Below, piece by piece: positions 11,540-37,037 of a stretch of 60,000 nucleotides of DNA. How positions within the stretch are numbered: position 1 is the first letter of the stretch; each line of letters starts with the position of its first letter. The stretch comes from Hormiphora californensis. Lineage: Eukaryota; Ctenophora; Tentaculata; Cydippida; Pleurobrachiidae. The notes under the pieces were generated by a model. That model was not told the origin of the DNA, ran no database searches, and was given only the letters and a program-made list of their open reading frames with translations. Position numbers and translations under genes: made by a program. The stretch is taken from positions 1,211,232 through 1,271,231 of the forward strand of contig CM035356.1 of assembly GCA_020137815.1 (NCBI GenBank), given 5' to 3'.

Positions 11540-12741
11540 AGCAAGTTGTGAGGCTATATTAAACCAGCTCATTAACATCACATTGAGAGGGCGGACATTT
11601 AGAATTTGAGTTTTCAAGCATGGTCTGATTTCCCAAGAACCGTGTTTTGACAGAAAATATAGTTGCATGAAGACTGCGTGAAGAATATATAGGGCTTTGG
11701 GTCGAGAAAATCATGAAAACCAAACCAAATCCTTTTCGTTAATGAAAAAAGTATTATCTAATACCACCATATGTATTATCTTTGTTTTCCAAGACGCGTG
11801 TGTGCGGTGTTTTAAGAATGTTTAACAAGTGTTTTTACTATTATTTCCTTCTCCCGTTGGCGATACAATATGTAAAAAAACTAGTGTTTTGTTATCTTAC
11901 AGGAGATTACTGAGAGAGAGATCTGAATTCTCAGAGAGAAGTTCACGTGTGTGTTAACCCTGTAAATATTTTATCTATTTTTTTCGTTGGTGAAATTTCG
12001 CCAGCAACTTCATTAGAACTGCCTACAATTCTTTAAAATCTCGTGATTCGAACTTACTACGGACCAATCTGCCAGTTGCAGAGTGATTCTTTGTTGGGCA
12101 TGTCGCTCCCCTCTTTGTTCGCGTGCGAAATTTCGCGCCTCCTTCGAAGGGAGAAGTGATTGTGTGACCAAATAAGTTGGTCCCCCATTCAAATTCGAAT
12201 CACGAGATTTAACCGACTGAGTCGTTCCATCTACCATCCCTTTTTCTTCCCAAGCCTAACAGTAACACACAACTTTTTCAGTGAAGTTTGAAAAATGTAG
12301 CCCCGCCACCGCCCACCAGCTTTACACTTCCAATGAATCATCACACAGAGATGAGCGATGACGTCACTGATAAAAAGACGCGGCTGTTTACAAGTTTCAT
12401 GCAAATCCGGAAATCTCAAATATAAGTACATAACAACACACTAGATAAAGGTAAAACTCTTTGGTGCTCGCCAGCGCCGTATCTTACCACTAGTAATTGA
12501 CCATTGCTGGCAAGCGATTTAATATATTTACAAACGTTTTTGGTCCTTTTTTTTCTGATATTATAATAGTCTCTGGGAGTTTCAATATATATTAGAGTGT
12601 TTGGGGCTGTCAGAGCATTGTCCTGACTCTATTCTCATTTTGAGAACCGCGGCAGAGCATTGTCCTGGCATGTTTGGGGCGATTTTTAATTGTTCCTCTA
12701 CTTCATCATCATGCTCACTCGACGTGGCCGCAGCACTTTTT
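11540..12741. other. Convergent intergenic/3'UTR region with a foldback or tRNA-derived element
   Basis: This lies between the plus-strand stop at 11539 and the minus-strand gene stop at 12742. At 12036-12052 and 12194-12210 there is an inverted 17-mer (AAATCTCGTGATTCGAA). The enclosed 175 bp and the segment up to 12237 read on the minus strand like a tRNA-derived SINE head (GACTCAGTCGGTTAAA, then a GATTCGAA box). No further gene is seen. Confidence 0.5.
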
Positions 12742-25577
<12,836 letters not shown>

Positions 25578-25904
25578 TTCAAAAATGGGAAAGCTTGACC
25601 TGTATCTGTTACTGAAACTGGCAACTGGTCAGTAATTATCTGTCACATAGTTAGTTGGGCACTGATAGTCATAAGTCAACCGTCAACAGAAATTGCATCA
25701 GTCACGTGGGCAACCCCCCCCCCTTTTCGCTCGAACCTCCAAAGACCAAAAGACCAAAACATCCTACAAGGCTGAGAGGCTTAGAGCTTCAGCAGTTACC
25801 TAAAGCGGGACAAATGCAAAAAACAACGAGCCGTCACGGGGGTCTCAGATAATAAACACACACCGCGATTGGTCACAAAGTGAATCTACAAAGTGGTACA
25901 ACAC

Positions 25905-26092
25905 TGAAGGCCAGCGTTAAAATCTGGGTGTTTTGGGAGTGCTGACAAACGGTTTTTTAGGGTTAGGGCTAAAGTAGGGTTAGGGTTAGGGTTGGGGTTT
26001 GGGTTGGGGTTAGGCCTTGACATTCCCTACCATATAAACTTTGAATCAGCCAAAACGGTTGAGTGGTTTGGCGGTTAGAGCCATTTTAGTGA
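25905..26092. repeat. Left direct repeat with telomere-like TTAGGG run
   Basis: The block starts GCGTTAAAATCTGGGTG, passes through TTAGGGTTAGGGCT, three further TTAGGG-like units and GGTTTGGGTTGGGG, and ends GGCGGTTAGAGCCA. About 95% of it recurs at 27834-28003 in the same orientation. Confidence 0.9.
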
Positions 26093-26184
26093 ATCAACTT
26101 TTTTGGCAGCGCGCACCTGTAAACAGGCCTCCAAACACCCAGATCGTAACGGCGCCCAACACCGAAGTGTCGAGAGTACCCTCG

Positions 26185-27554
26185 TAAAGTCGGATTTTTT
26201 GAAGTTGTCACCCCCCTTTTCGTGCGTTGGCATACGTTGCAGGCCCCTAGGGATCCCTAAAAAAGTTCAGTATTTACACAGTGTTTACACAGTCTTTACT
26301 CAGTCGTTACACCCAGAGCGCCCGCGCCGCTCTGGGTGTAAAGACTGCGTCTTTCGCACTCGATTTGCAGCGTTTTCGGAAACTTTTTTCGCCGCAGCGC
26401 TCAATTTACTCAATTGTGCAGCACACAATCCAATATTTTCTTAGAAAAAGCCGCAAAACGCAGCACGCGCCGCTCTGGGTGTAATGACTGAGTAAAGACT
26501 GTGTAAACGCTGTGTAAATACTGAACTTTTTTAGGGATCCCTCTTATAATATAATATAAGGGGCCTGGAGGGAATACCGCGCTGGGGGGGAATACATAAA
26601 CAATCATATCTCCGGTTCCAGATAAGGTACAGAAATCGTTTTGGTAGCGTTGGAAAGAGGAAGATAACAGCTTTAAAATGCAACCGGTTTCAGGTCTCTA
26701 TCTTATCAGGAACAGGAGATATGAACCAAACTCCGCAAAATCGAGTGCGGTAAAATTAAAAAAATTCGAAATTTTAATTCAAATTTGAAACTTGGCATAC
26801 GTTGGAAAATCGTGACGTCACTTTTTGAAAACAACCCATCTTTGAACGGTTATTGCTCAGCTTCCTGAAGTCCAATTAACTTCTCTCAAAAACAGCAAGG
26901 TAGATAATTGTCAGATCTAACAGCTAGTGAAAGAATCAAGTCAAACGGACTTCAGGGGCCAAAGTTATAAGCACCGCCGTTTTTTCGCTCGCAAAGTTAT
27001 CTTCGACTCAGCTGGGCCCGTCCTGAGCTCAGGCCAAACGCGCGCGCGGCATTCCCTTCAGTCCCCTCGTTGCGGGGGTGCGCGCATGAGGGGGCTGCAG
27101 CGCATTCCAATTTCGTGCGCAGAATGTTTTTGCGCGTCACATCACATGTTAACGTTAGGTGTGCGTGTGAAATTTGATAAATTTCACATGCGCGGTCATT
27201 TGGGGGTGATAACTTTAGTGGGAGACACTCTGTCAGGCCAATGCTCTGACCACAGTTCTCGCGCGAGAATGGGTCAGGCCAATGCTCTGACAGGAGACAC
27301 TAGCGTGGTACGCGCAAAAAAATGCGCGCCACACCAATTTCGTTTTGGCTCATATAACTCCTGTTCCTGATAAGATAAAGACTTCAAACCTTCGCCATTC
27401 GATGGGGCTTGAAATTTCCTTTCCAACGGTACCCAAACGAACTCTGTAGCTTATCAGGAACCGGAGATATCATCAATTATGATAATCGTGTGGCGCGCAT
27501 TTTTTTGCGCGTACCACGCTAGTGTCTCCCACTACTTCAAAAAATCCGACTTTA
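26185..27554. mobile_element. Composite of nested inverted repeats between two direct repeats
   Basis: The outer inverted pair is 26185-26205 / 27534-27554 (TAAAGTCGGATTTTTTGAAGT). Inside, 26249-26320 pairs with 26470-26542 (AGGGATCCCTAAAAAAGTTC...), and 27293-27334 pairs with 27488-27529 (GGAGACACTAGCGTGGTACG...). Two segments with (T/A)CTCC(G/T)GTTCC..ATAAG (near 26615 and 27455) are also related in inverted orientation. No transposase or RT is found. It looks like a stack of non-autonomous insertions. Confidence 0.65.
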
Positions 27555-27833
27555 TCCACCATGGAATTAAGAATTTGGATATTGTCGGATTGCTATTTGA
27601 AATCGGACAAATTTTTAAAAAATCAAAAAAAGGAAATTTCATACGATTTTTAAAAATTTTTGAAACTTAAGGTGCGCGCGAACTAAATGCAGCGCAAATG
27701 TAAAATTTATCGCGGAGTACAATTTTAAAAAGCGCCGGTTGGCGAGAAATAAATAAAAGTTTTGAAAAAAAATCTGAAAATTTTCAATTTCGGGCGCTTG
27801 GTTGAAAAGCGCGGAAAACGTTAAAATCTGGCC

Positions 27834-28003
27834 AGCGTTAAAATCTGGGTGGTTTGGGAGTGCAGACAGACGGTTTTTAGGGTTAGGGCTAGAGTAGGGT
27901 TAGGGTTAGGGTTGGGGTTTGGGTTGGGGTTAGGCCTTGACATTCCCTACCAGATAAACTTTGAATCAGTCAAAACGGTTGAGTGGTTTGGCGGTTAGAG
28001 CCA
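27834..28003. repeat. Right direct repeat with telomere-like TTAGGG run
   Basis: Second copy of the 25905-26092 block. It ends exactly where the palindrome at 28004 begins (after GGCGGTTAGAGCCA). Confidence 0.9.
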
Positions 28004-28760
28004 CTATGGCGGTGCATGAGTGCACGATGAAATTTTCAACAAAAACATGAAAAAAATTTAAAAAATGAAAAAGAAAAAAAGAACAATTAAAAAAAAATTA
28101 TAAAAACGATTTTTGAAATTTTGTGTGCACTCATGCACCGCGTGAACGGCTCAAAAGTGCACGGTAAAAAAATTGTTCCATTTTTTTGACAAATGTTCAT
28201 TTGCCTCAAATGTTGTTTTTAGACGTCGTCCCACCGTCCGCCAAGCTTGACACGTCGTCTAGACCGAGGCTGTACCCGTCTAGACGTGTTTTACCCAAGA
28301 TGGGCTTGAGATGGAGTGAAATGGGCTTGAGACGGGTTGAAATGGGCTTGAAATTGGCTTGAAACGGGCTCGAAACAGGCTTGAGACGGGCTACTCGTAA
28401 AACGCAAGTCTTTAGCCTATTTCAACCCGTCTCAAGCCCATCTGAATCCGTCTCAAGCCCATCTAGGGTAAAACACGTCTTGACAGGTACAGCCTCGGTC
28501 TAGACGACGTGACACGCTTGACGGACGCTGAGACGACGTCTAAAAACAAAATTTGAGGCAAATGAACATTTGTCAAAAAAATGGAACAATTTTTTTACCG
28601 TGCACTTTTGAGCCGTTCACGCGGCGCATGAGTGCACACAAAATTTTCAAAAATCGTTTTTTTCATTTTTAAAAAATGTTTCTTTTTTTCTTTTTCATTT
28701 TTTTAATTTTTTTTCATGTTTTTGTTGAAAATTTCATCGTGCACTCATGCACCGCCATAG
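28004..28760. mobile_element. 757-bp palindromic foldback element
   Basis: The ends are exact inverted repeats: CTATGGCGGTGCATGAGTGC going in at 28004, and its complement ending at 28760. Pairing runs most of the way to the centre, where a short ATGGGCTTGAGACGGG-type unit repeats about six times (28303-28465, both orientations). No coding sequence is seen. Confidence 0.85.
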
Positions 28761-29810
28761 GGCTGTGATTGTGGCTGTGATGAGCTGTCGAGGTGAGAGG
28801 ACATGTAGATTTCATGGGTGTAAAGTAACTGTGAAAGTTGTGTTTTCTCCTTTTGGTCGGGATACGAACTGAATAGGGTTTTATTGTAGAACAACGCTAC
28901 GTTCTACAATATGATATCAAAATTAAAACCCGTCTAATACTCTAGTACTCATTTCATAAAGCTGGTCAGTGGTCCAGATCCGGCCGGAAGGAGAAAACAC
29001 AGCTTCCTCGTTAATTATGCGGCTAATCAACAATTTTCTCTCAATAGCTGAGAAACTGATACTGATAGTTCCCATAATTTATGTGAAAAATGCGGATCTG
29101 TGTGTTATATGTATAATTATCAATTGCCTGATTACCATGCTATTCATTATCATATTTTTAATTTTGTTACCTTATTTATAAAACTAAAAGATGTTTATAA
29201 TTTGACTCCCTACACTGGCGAAAAAAGGAAGATGCTACTGGTTCAATGTTTCAAACATTGTTTGGTCATGTCATGTTTTTGTTCATCAGCAAGCTGCCGT
29301 CTGCCCTGTTAAATTGACGCCAGGGCGCGAATGTTTGTCTGTTTGTCTGTGACTTGAAGGGAGAAACGGCTGACGCGGAGATCAACTCTGTGGGAATTTC
29401 GCGCGAGATTTCACGGCGCGCACGTCGTATGAAAGGTCGAGCACAAGGTCTGACCAGTCACGTGACCACTGCGCGTCGTTGAACCGCCGTTGAGCCGCAG
29501 CGCGAAAAAAAGTGCTGACATTGACCGGACCTTGTGCTCGACCTTGTGCTCGACCTTCATGTGCTCGACCTGAACATTTCCGAGTATGCTCATCGTTTTG
29601 GTGCTTTTGTTTTTTTGTTCCCCCCCTCCCCCCCACCGTTTGGGTGGTCTAGAGCCCAGGGCGCTATTTCCTGTAAATTTCACAAGAAAATCAGCTCACC
29701 TTTTCTTATTTTTTTGCGTCTTACTCTTTTTGCTGAATTTTTCCGTTTTTTGGCGAGTTTTTCCATTTTCTTCTCTTATCTTCTCTCATCCATAAATAAA
29801 AAAATAAATC

Positions 29811-29876
29811 TCGTCCAAAAGTGGGTCTTGAACCGGGGACCCACTGGACTCAGTCTTTCTTCGCCCCTGCTAGAAC
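29811..29876 (-). other. tRNA-like (SINE-type) segment
   Basis: On the minus strand it reads TAGCAGGGGCGAAGAAAGAC, then CCAGTGGGTCCCC, then GGTTCAAGACCCACTTTTGG. This has a B-box-like GGTTCAAGACC and a T-arm-like pairing but no full cloverleaf that I can draw. It is probably a tRNA-derived repeat. Confidence 0.35.
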
Positions 29877-29952
29877 ATAAAGGGTAGAGTCATTTTAATT
29901 TTAAGTGCAAGGTACTTATTTGGCAGTGTGTGCCTGTAAAGGGACCTAACAT

Positions 29953-30021
29953 GTGTCTACCCTAAATTCAGACCTACCCTAAATTCAGACCTACCCTAAA
30001 TTCAGACCAACCCTAAATTCT
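29953..30021. repeat. 17-bp tandem repeat, 4 units
   Basis: The unit is CTACCCTAAATTCAGAC, and the last copy is slightly changed. Confidence 0.9.
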
Positions 30022-31680
30022 GTTGAAGTTCTACCGACCCGCCAATGCAAACATACATATCGCAAGGGCGCCCATTTGAGTTAGGTGAGATTAAAATCTC
30101 AAATCTGAGTACCTCGAAGCCTGTGCTACACTGAAACCGATTTTTTCTTTCAATCGGATAACGCCATGCAACAACATGGCAAATTTTAGTAAACTAAGCT
30201 GTATCTTGTGGAGTGCACGTTTTTGACGGCCACAGCAATACATGGAACTAAAGCACAATCCAAATTTGTTTAAAATAAGGCCATTTGCCAAAGAGTTTAT
30301 TGGGTCTCGTGGCTGTCGTCTGTTCACAATTGTGAGTAATGGACTGATGGCCTAACATGTATTGTTTGATGGCATATATAATTTCACTCTACCCGAGAGA
30401 TTTATCTTCAATCTCTATTTTCTCCCCTAACGAAGCTGTCAGTAAAACTTCGAGGAGAGAAATATAAATCGTGTTTAAGCAATATGTCAAATATATAGGA
30501 GCTTATAATGAGGCCGGCCTCATCTCCTTGAAGAGAGGGATTGCTCCTCAAAAAGCACATTAACTTAATAACTAGTTTTTATCCGTTTTCAATTCCTAGT
30601 GGTTTTAATAAAATAGCTTACTTATAATTGCTACTTTAATAGCTCTTCTGCTAGGCTATGCTTGGTGTACTTAGATTGCAAAACCTCCACCAACTGGTTA
30701 TGCTTAACAAGAATAACTGCATTATGTTTCATAATGCTATGTTTCCCCGCCAACCTTTATTTTGATAACCATCTAATGTGAAGGCGGGACAGACATTTCC
30801 GATCATTTATGAATCACTCAAACCGTATACAGTATAGAACAAATCTTTGTGTTTTAGTAAAATTAAATTGAGCGGCTCACATCTCCTGAAAACGTGCCAT
30901 TGAAGTATTTGATGAAGGAGCAACACCGTTGTCCCTCGCAACTAATTGGGTTACGTCACGGGACAAAAAAGCGTGACACTTCACTAGTATGTAAAATTGT
31001 CGAATTCTAAACCCCTATGCCTTTTTACAAAAGGCATCCGGGTGAATACCTTCGGCATTCACCGGGCGGGGAAAAATATTTATATATTTCTGCAGCGGTT
31101 TAGAACGGAATAATTTTCCTCAAATAATTTATTCTCTCCCCCATGTAGCCAATAGGTCATGAGAAGAGGCGATCTGATCGCCGAACCAAATGTCAGACCA
31201 ATCCACAGATCCCGATAATGGTACGTCCCCCACCCTCCCCCATTATAAACACATTGAACCCTTGAACCTTTTTACCAGTAACACTTTATCTAGCCATGAC
31301 TTGTACTTTTAACCCATAAAATATGCCGGTAAGTTTGTGCTCTCTTGCATGCTTTTCTATAATTCCTTCGTGATTATCTTGACACACACCCAATCACATA
31401 ATAAACATATTTCTTTCTGTTGTGATTATTATGATGCTCCTTTTCTCTCTCATCATGCATAATTTGTAGTTCAAATGAAGGCTGCAAAGCTGCAAGTGAC
31501 AAATTAATCCTTTGTGTGTGAAGCAATTTGACCTCGTTCAATAATATATTGAGAATATCTTCGTGTCTAATGAATAGCTTCAAAACCGTTGTGTATAGAT
31601 CTTGCCAGTGAACTGTTCTCTCCTGCACTATTATACACCTTCTGTAACCACCCTAATCTAATCTAATCCTTGTACCCCAG

Positions 31681-31802
31681 GAACGGATCCAATTTTAATT
31701 ACAGCAGTTGTCTTTGCGGGTTGCTCTTTGGTCATCATCGTAGGTTGGCCATGTGCTGGAAATCAGCGCTGTCCCCCCCAAAAAAAACACACGATAAAAC
31801 AG
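31681..31802 (+). pseudogene. Damaged copy of the transmembrane exon
   Basis: Matches the open exon at 38485-38596 but has several single-base indels that destroy the frame and the donor site. Probably a consensus-error version of the same exon and not a true pseudogene. Confidence 0.6.
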
Positions 31803-32459
31803 TAAAGTACATGATAATTATAATTTTTGAGATGTTTATGAGTTACGACGGGGTAAGGGGTTACGACTGAAGCTGACAATACCCCCGTAATAGAGAGCTC
31901 TAGAACAGTCTCTATAGAGATTAGAGGCATTACTTTTATGAAAGACAGTTACATGATCCACTCTCTTGTGATGCCTTTTAACATCTATCCCGATTCCCGC
32001 ATAACGTCATTTTTCAATCGCAAATTTAACCTCTCTTTATGAACTTTTTAAATTCCCTGATAATAGCTGTCATCTTTTTTAAATGGAAGCAATAAACCAA
32101 TCAAACCAGGGTCACGAACAAATATGAAGTGTTACGCACAATTAATATGTTTCGTGCGCTTTGAAACTGGATTATAATTTATCGTGTATTAATTATCTGT
32201 GAGGAGTTAAAAAGGGAGATGAATGACAGGTCCGCACTCGGTGTGTCTTACTATCAGTTATCGCCATGTAAGGAGCTTTAAGTGAGCCTGACATTGATGA
32301 GACTGTCATGTGCCTTGATCCCTGATTTAGTTCAGTTCAGTTCAAGAATTTGTGAAAACACAGGATACATTAAAATAATAAGCCTCCTAAAAACACACGG
32401 TCAGCTCAGCGAACATAAAATCACACAAGAATGTTACGAGCACCACTCCAATATTGAGT

Positions 32460-34077
32460 TGCTGTTGGCTTGAGCAGGGTAACCGTGACAGGGGGTGTGT
32501 CAGGAAAAGTGGAGAGAAAACTACCCAACGAGATTTGAACTGGTGAAGAGTTGAAGCCTCTTTTACAGTTCGTGGAAGAATATTCCACAACCTAGACTAG
32601 TACCGCAAATGACTGTTCATACAATGAAAGGTTAGATCGTTGGGCTTCATATGAATAACGCGGGACGATAGCTCTTGGGCAGAGCGGTGCGTATCAGCGA
32701 AGGTCATAGCAGTATGTTAGGTATCTCGTTGTTATACACTTTCCAAACAAGGATGGCAGTGTACCTTTCCCGACGGCGTTGAAGTGACAAAAGTCCCAAA
32801 GTTGAAGACGTTGCCAGTAATCCAACCCCTTGAGACCAGCAATCTTGCGAGTGTAGGATCGCTGGATCTCCTCAAAACGACTGATATCCCCGATTTTAGT
32901 AGGTGACCACAGTGTGCAGCAGTAGCTCATGGGGACGCACTAGTGACTTGTAAAGAGTCATCATGGTGCGGCGAGTTCTGGATCTGAAGGCACTTGTGTC
33001 CATCCAGCAACCCGACTAGCCGTGGAGACTACACGAGATATTTGGGCCGACCATTGCCCATCACTCGAGAGTACAACACCTAAATCACGCACAGTGTCGA
33101 AGGTCGATGAACTCCATCAGAGAGTTGATAGGAATAGTTCTCAGCACTGAACGGTAGTTCTCTGAGAGAATTGGTTTGATTCAGCGTATAGTTCATGACC
33201 TCGAACTTGGACTGGTGCAAGACATGTTTTGTAGCTTCCGCCCCGGTTATCACACTGTATAGATCCTTTGTAGGTTCAGTTTGTCAACCATAGTCCGGTA
33301 GCAGAGAATATTTTGGTGTCATCAGCGAACGACAGTGAAGAACCGTGTTGATTACGGATTCCAAGTCAATTACGTAGATCAAAAATAGTAGTGGGCCGAG
33401 CACAGTACCTTGTGGGACACCGCTTCTGACCTCTGCAAGGAAGATGATGTGCCGTCGACTAAAACCGTTTGTTTCCGGTCTAGCAAGAAGCTGCGGATCC
33501 ATTCAAGGAGTTTGCCCTTAACTCCATCTTCTGCAGTTTTTCGAGTAGCACACCGATGTCAACTTTATCAAACGCCTTCTCGAAGTCCAAGTAGATTACA
33601 TCCACTTCAAGAAGGTCGTTGAGATTGTTCAGAATATTGTCAATGTGACGAGTGAGTTGGGATAAGCAGCTCTCTTGCTTCTAAACCCATGCTGAGACTC
33701 GTTGAACAAATTCTTGATTCAAAGTATGACACCATTTGAGATCTTACAACCCTTTCAAAGTCTGGCAATGTGGTGGTTAGTGAGATCGGGCGGTAGTTTT
33801 CAGCTTTCATTTTAGGACCCTTTTGTAAAGTGGCGCAATGTACTGAAGTTTCAGACAGGGTGGTACAATACCAGAATCAAACGATTTGGCCCATAAGATG
33901 GATAGGGGGTAGGACAGCGATGATCGGCAGTCACGCAGAATTCGGCAGGTATATCTCCTGGGGGGCGGCTGATAAGGATTGAGTTCATACAGTGCCTTTT
34001 CAATATCGGTGGCGGAGAATACGATGTCTGAGAGGCTGCATGTAGAAGGAGTAATGTTGTTGCAGCTGCTGAAGGGG
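32460..34077 (-). pseudogene. Frame-broken copy of the CR1-like reverse transcriptase
   Basis: Colinear with the open RT at 39360-40912. Fragments such as RSGVPQGTVLGPLLFLIYV (33284-33502) and the downstream WSPTKIGDISR segment (32694-32930) are in different frames because of scattered one-base indels. Confidence 0.8.
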
Positions 34078-34089
34078 AGTTTGAAGGAG

Positions 34090-37037
34090 GTGTGTGTGTG
34101 TGTGTTGTTTTGCACCGCCCGTCATTCCTCCCACTTTACTGCCCCACAATGGTCGGCAGACAACCTATATTAATATCACTCTTCGCCACGTCCCCCACAC
34201 GTAGGGATAATGTGTGATGGTTCGGTTTGGGTCCTGGTATTTTGTTGAGCAAGCTCAACATTTCCCTCGAACCTTCGCCGGCATCACAGAAGAGCCTTTG
34301 ATACAGTGAATCTAATATTAGACTGACATACCTATGTTGTCAGGACAATGGATGGAATTTACCTGTCTCACAGACTGGTCTTTGGTTACTACTGCTCCAG
34401 GGAGCTGTAGAGGTAGGTGGGTTGGGATATGACAATACCGTGGGTTCACCATCTAATCGGTGACGGCTGAAATATCTTATCACACCTCAGGTCTTTGGTC
34501 AAAACCGCTAGCAGTACTTATCAGCATGCAACCTGGGGGTCCGGACAGTAATTTCTTAGGAACACAGATAAGCATGAAAAACGCTTATGTAAAATTTGGT
34601 GAGCATTTGGCAAATTATCAGCTCCCAGGGGTTGCAATTGCGGGGTAATTACTTGCCAACGGCGGAGGTGGCCCTTTGTTATGGCCCAGAACTGCCCTAC
34701 CTTAATATTGGGACCCTTATGATGTGGTTTTGTGGAATTCCCCGGCCGTAGCGATTCTTGCCTGTGTATGTACTTCTTTCAGATCGGGATGGTTGGGGAT
34801 GGTTTATTCGAATAGGTTACTTCTGTATACTAATTTGGAGAATTTGTGCAGATCCAGTGTGTTGCTGGGAGTGAGAATGTTGTTGATGATATTGGTAGTC
34901 GAGTTTGTATCGTAGCTCATCTAGGTCTGGGCAGTGGAGGAGCTGTGGTTCCGCATTCTTTGACTTTGCAAAGTCACAGAGGTTGGATATGGATTTGTTT
35001 GTTTGAGATGGCGCTGTTTAGGTTGTTTTGTCGGAGATTGCCCGGGTTAGACTTCTGAGGTATGGTTTTTGAGAGAAGTTTAGTTTGGGGTGGTCTCTGA
35101 TGAGTTGTTAGAGCAGCGTGGTTGTCCAGTTGGAGTAATGGCCTTCTCGATTTGTTTTATGAATTTCTTTGTGCAGTCTTCTTTCATTAGCGATATGAGT
35201 TGGGTTTTGGTTAGGCCGAAGGGGTTTGCGGTGTTAAGACTGTCTTTGGTTGCTCTTTTGGCGATTAGGTCCGCGGCCTCGTTACCGGGGATGTTGGAGT
35301 GGGCTTTAACCTTTGAATTGTTACATTGTTGTAGATTTGTAGTTTATGGAGGTTGTTGATTGTGGAAATTAACTGGTTCGGTTTGTCTGTCCCTTCACAA
35401 GATTAGTTAGGTGGGTTTGGAATCTGTATGTATGGTAATGTTCATGTACTTGGTGCATAACTCAGTAAATTGATGGCTACCATATTTATTGCTTGAAGTT
35501 CAGCTTGGTTGATTGTGTTGATTGGGGAAAGAGTTTGGATTATAATTTTGTACGAGGTATCGTACAATATTATGGCTCCGGCACCGTGACTGGGCGGGTT
35601 GGTGTCCATTTTTGAACCGTCAGTATATATTTCGATATTTCCGTTTGTGAATATTTGGTTTTTCGGAGAAATGGATAAGTTGGGTGGAAGTAATGTCCAG
35701 GTCTGAACCCGGGTTTAGGTGGCGCAAGTAGTTTTCTATGTCTTTGGAGGGGGTGAGTTGGCTCTTGTACCGTGGTTTGGGTCTGACCACCAGTTGTTGT
35801 TGCTAATGAGGTGGAGTAGTTGTTAATTCTTTCTTTGTTTAAGAGAAAGACAAGAGGCTTACACCGGCGAGCTTAGTCAGTGTTGCTGACTGAGTATGTT
35901 TATGGCCGCCTGTGATCTTACGGTTGACGGCGTTTTGGACCGTTTGCATCTTTTGGAGTGCGGTTTGGTTATTCAGGATCGTGTGACCCCAGATACCGCC
36001 TGCGTATAATAGATTTGGATAATATCTGGTTGTGGACGTGTCTGGCTTGGTCCAGGGTTAGCCCCCAATGTTTGTGATGAGGAAGTTTAAGGGGCGGGCA
36101 GCTGCCTTGGTTTTAGTAATTTTTTGTTGTGTGCGTTTTGTAATTTAGATTTTGTCTAGGTCGACGCTAGATAGGGGGCAAATGGTTTTATGGGGAGTTG
36201 TTCGTTGCCCAGTTGGATGTGTTTAGAGAGATTTTTTGGTGTGGTGTTGTGGAAAGCAACTAAGTTAGTTTTTGTGGGTACTTAGTTTTAGGCCTTGTTT
36301 GTGTACCCATTCTGTTAAGATTTTCATTTGTTCGACAATTATGTCGTGCATGGTGACGTTAAGGTCGGGGCCAGTAATAATTATAACAATGTCATCCGCG
36401 TATAGTATGATAAGGTTGAGGTCGCAGCAGGTGAATTGGATTGTGTTCATGCATAAGTTCCAGAGGAGTGGAGATAGGATACCCCCTTGGGGGGTGCCTC
36501 TGTGGATTTGTTGCTCTAGCCATTCCCCACCTAATTCAAGGATTACAGTTCTATTTCTGAGGGAGTGACTGATCCATTCGAATAGTTCAGTTGGTAATTT
36601 TATCTTATCTAAACCTCGCTCTAGCGCAGTGAAAGATACTCTGTCGAAGGCGCCTTCGACGTCTACGAAAGCCCCGAGGCGTATTGTTTGTCAGCGAGCG
36701 CGTTTCTATCCTGCTAGTAAGATCGTGATCGCGGGATATGGTTGATTTACCTTACGGAAACCATGTTGGTTGTCGATTAGTTTCATGTTAATTTTGAGGT
36801 CGTCGGGAGAAAGATTAGTAGACCTCTTTCCATGAGTTTGAGAATGTTTGACGACAACAGATGATGCGGTAACTCTTGGGGTAGTGTAATTGACTTACCT
36901 GGTTTTGGATGATGACGCCCTTGCTCTTCAGCCAAGTTCCGGTTTCAACCTGCAGGTGAGGGTGTTAGCATGAAGAGGCGTAATTTATGGGAGATATGTC
37001 CCATGTATCGATTAACATGCCGTACTGATCTTCTCAC
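34090..37037 (-). pseudogene. Frame-broken, 5'-truncated copy of the APE/RT/RNase H LINE
   Basis: Matches 40927-43920 (3'UTR, zinc knuckle, RNase H and half of the RT). It stops abruptly at 37037 inside the RT, at the duplication junction. The same target sequence AGTTTGAAGGAG precedes it at 34078-34089. Confidence 0.8.

Larger units (their letters stand above)
25578..30276. other. Repeat complex, no host gene found
   Basis: Upstream of the 20-exon gene's first exon. It contains direct repeats, inverted repeats, a large palindrome, a tRNA-like segment and a 17-bp tandem repeat, each listed separately. Open frames here (e.g. 26927-27370, 28969-29181) overlap inverted repeats or lack protein-like composition. 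Confidence 0.5.
30277..37037. repeat. First copy of a 6.8-kb tandem duplication (probably a contig-overlap artefact)
   Basis: This segment is colinear with 37089-43920: same order of unique sequence, TM exon, CR1-like RT, LINE insertion with the same target site, and LINE 3' half. Base-level differences are mostly single-base gains and losses. They become dense from about 31.3 kb rightward, breaking every frame that is open in the other copy. Conversely, the left 1.3 kb of the other copy (37089-38400) is the worse of the two. Sequence 37038-37088 matches neither side. Confidence 0.85.

Noticed and set aside
12012-12237. Complete tRNA gene
   Set aside because: The minus strand has A-box-like and B-box-like pieces, but no cloverleaf with a proper acceptor stem and anticodon loop could be drawn; more likely a tRNA-derived or foldback repeat.
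26927-27370. 147-codon frame with several Cys/His/Arg residues
   Set aside because: It crosses inverted-repeat arms and GC-rich repeat sequence; no known motif and no splice or start context.
32460-37037. Independent degenerate LINE copies
   Set aside because: They carry the same nested insertion and target duplication as 39.2-43.9 kb and are better explained as the duplicated, badly polished contig end.
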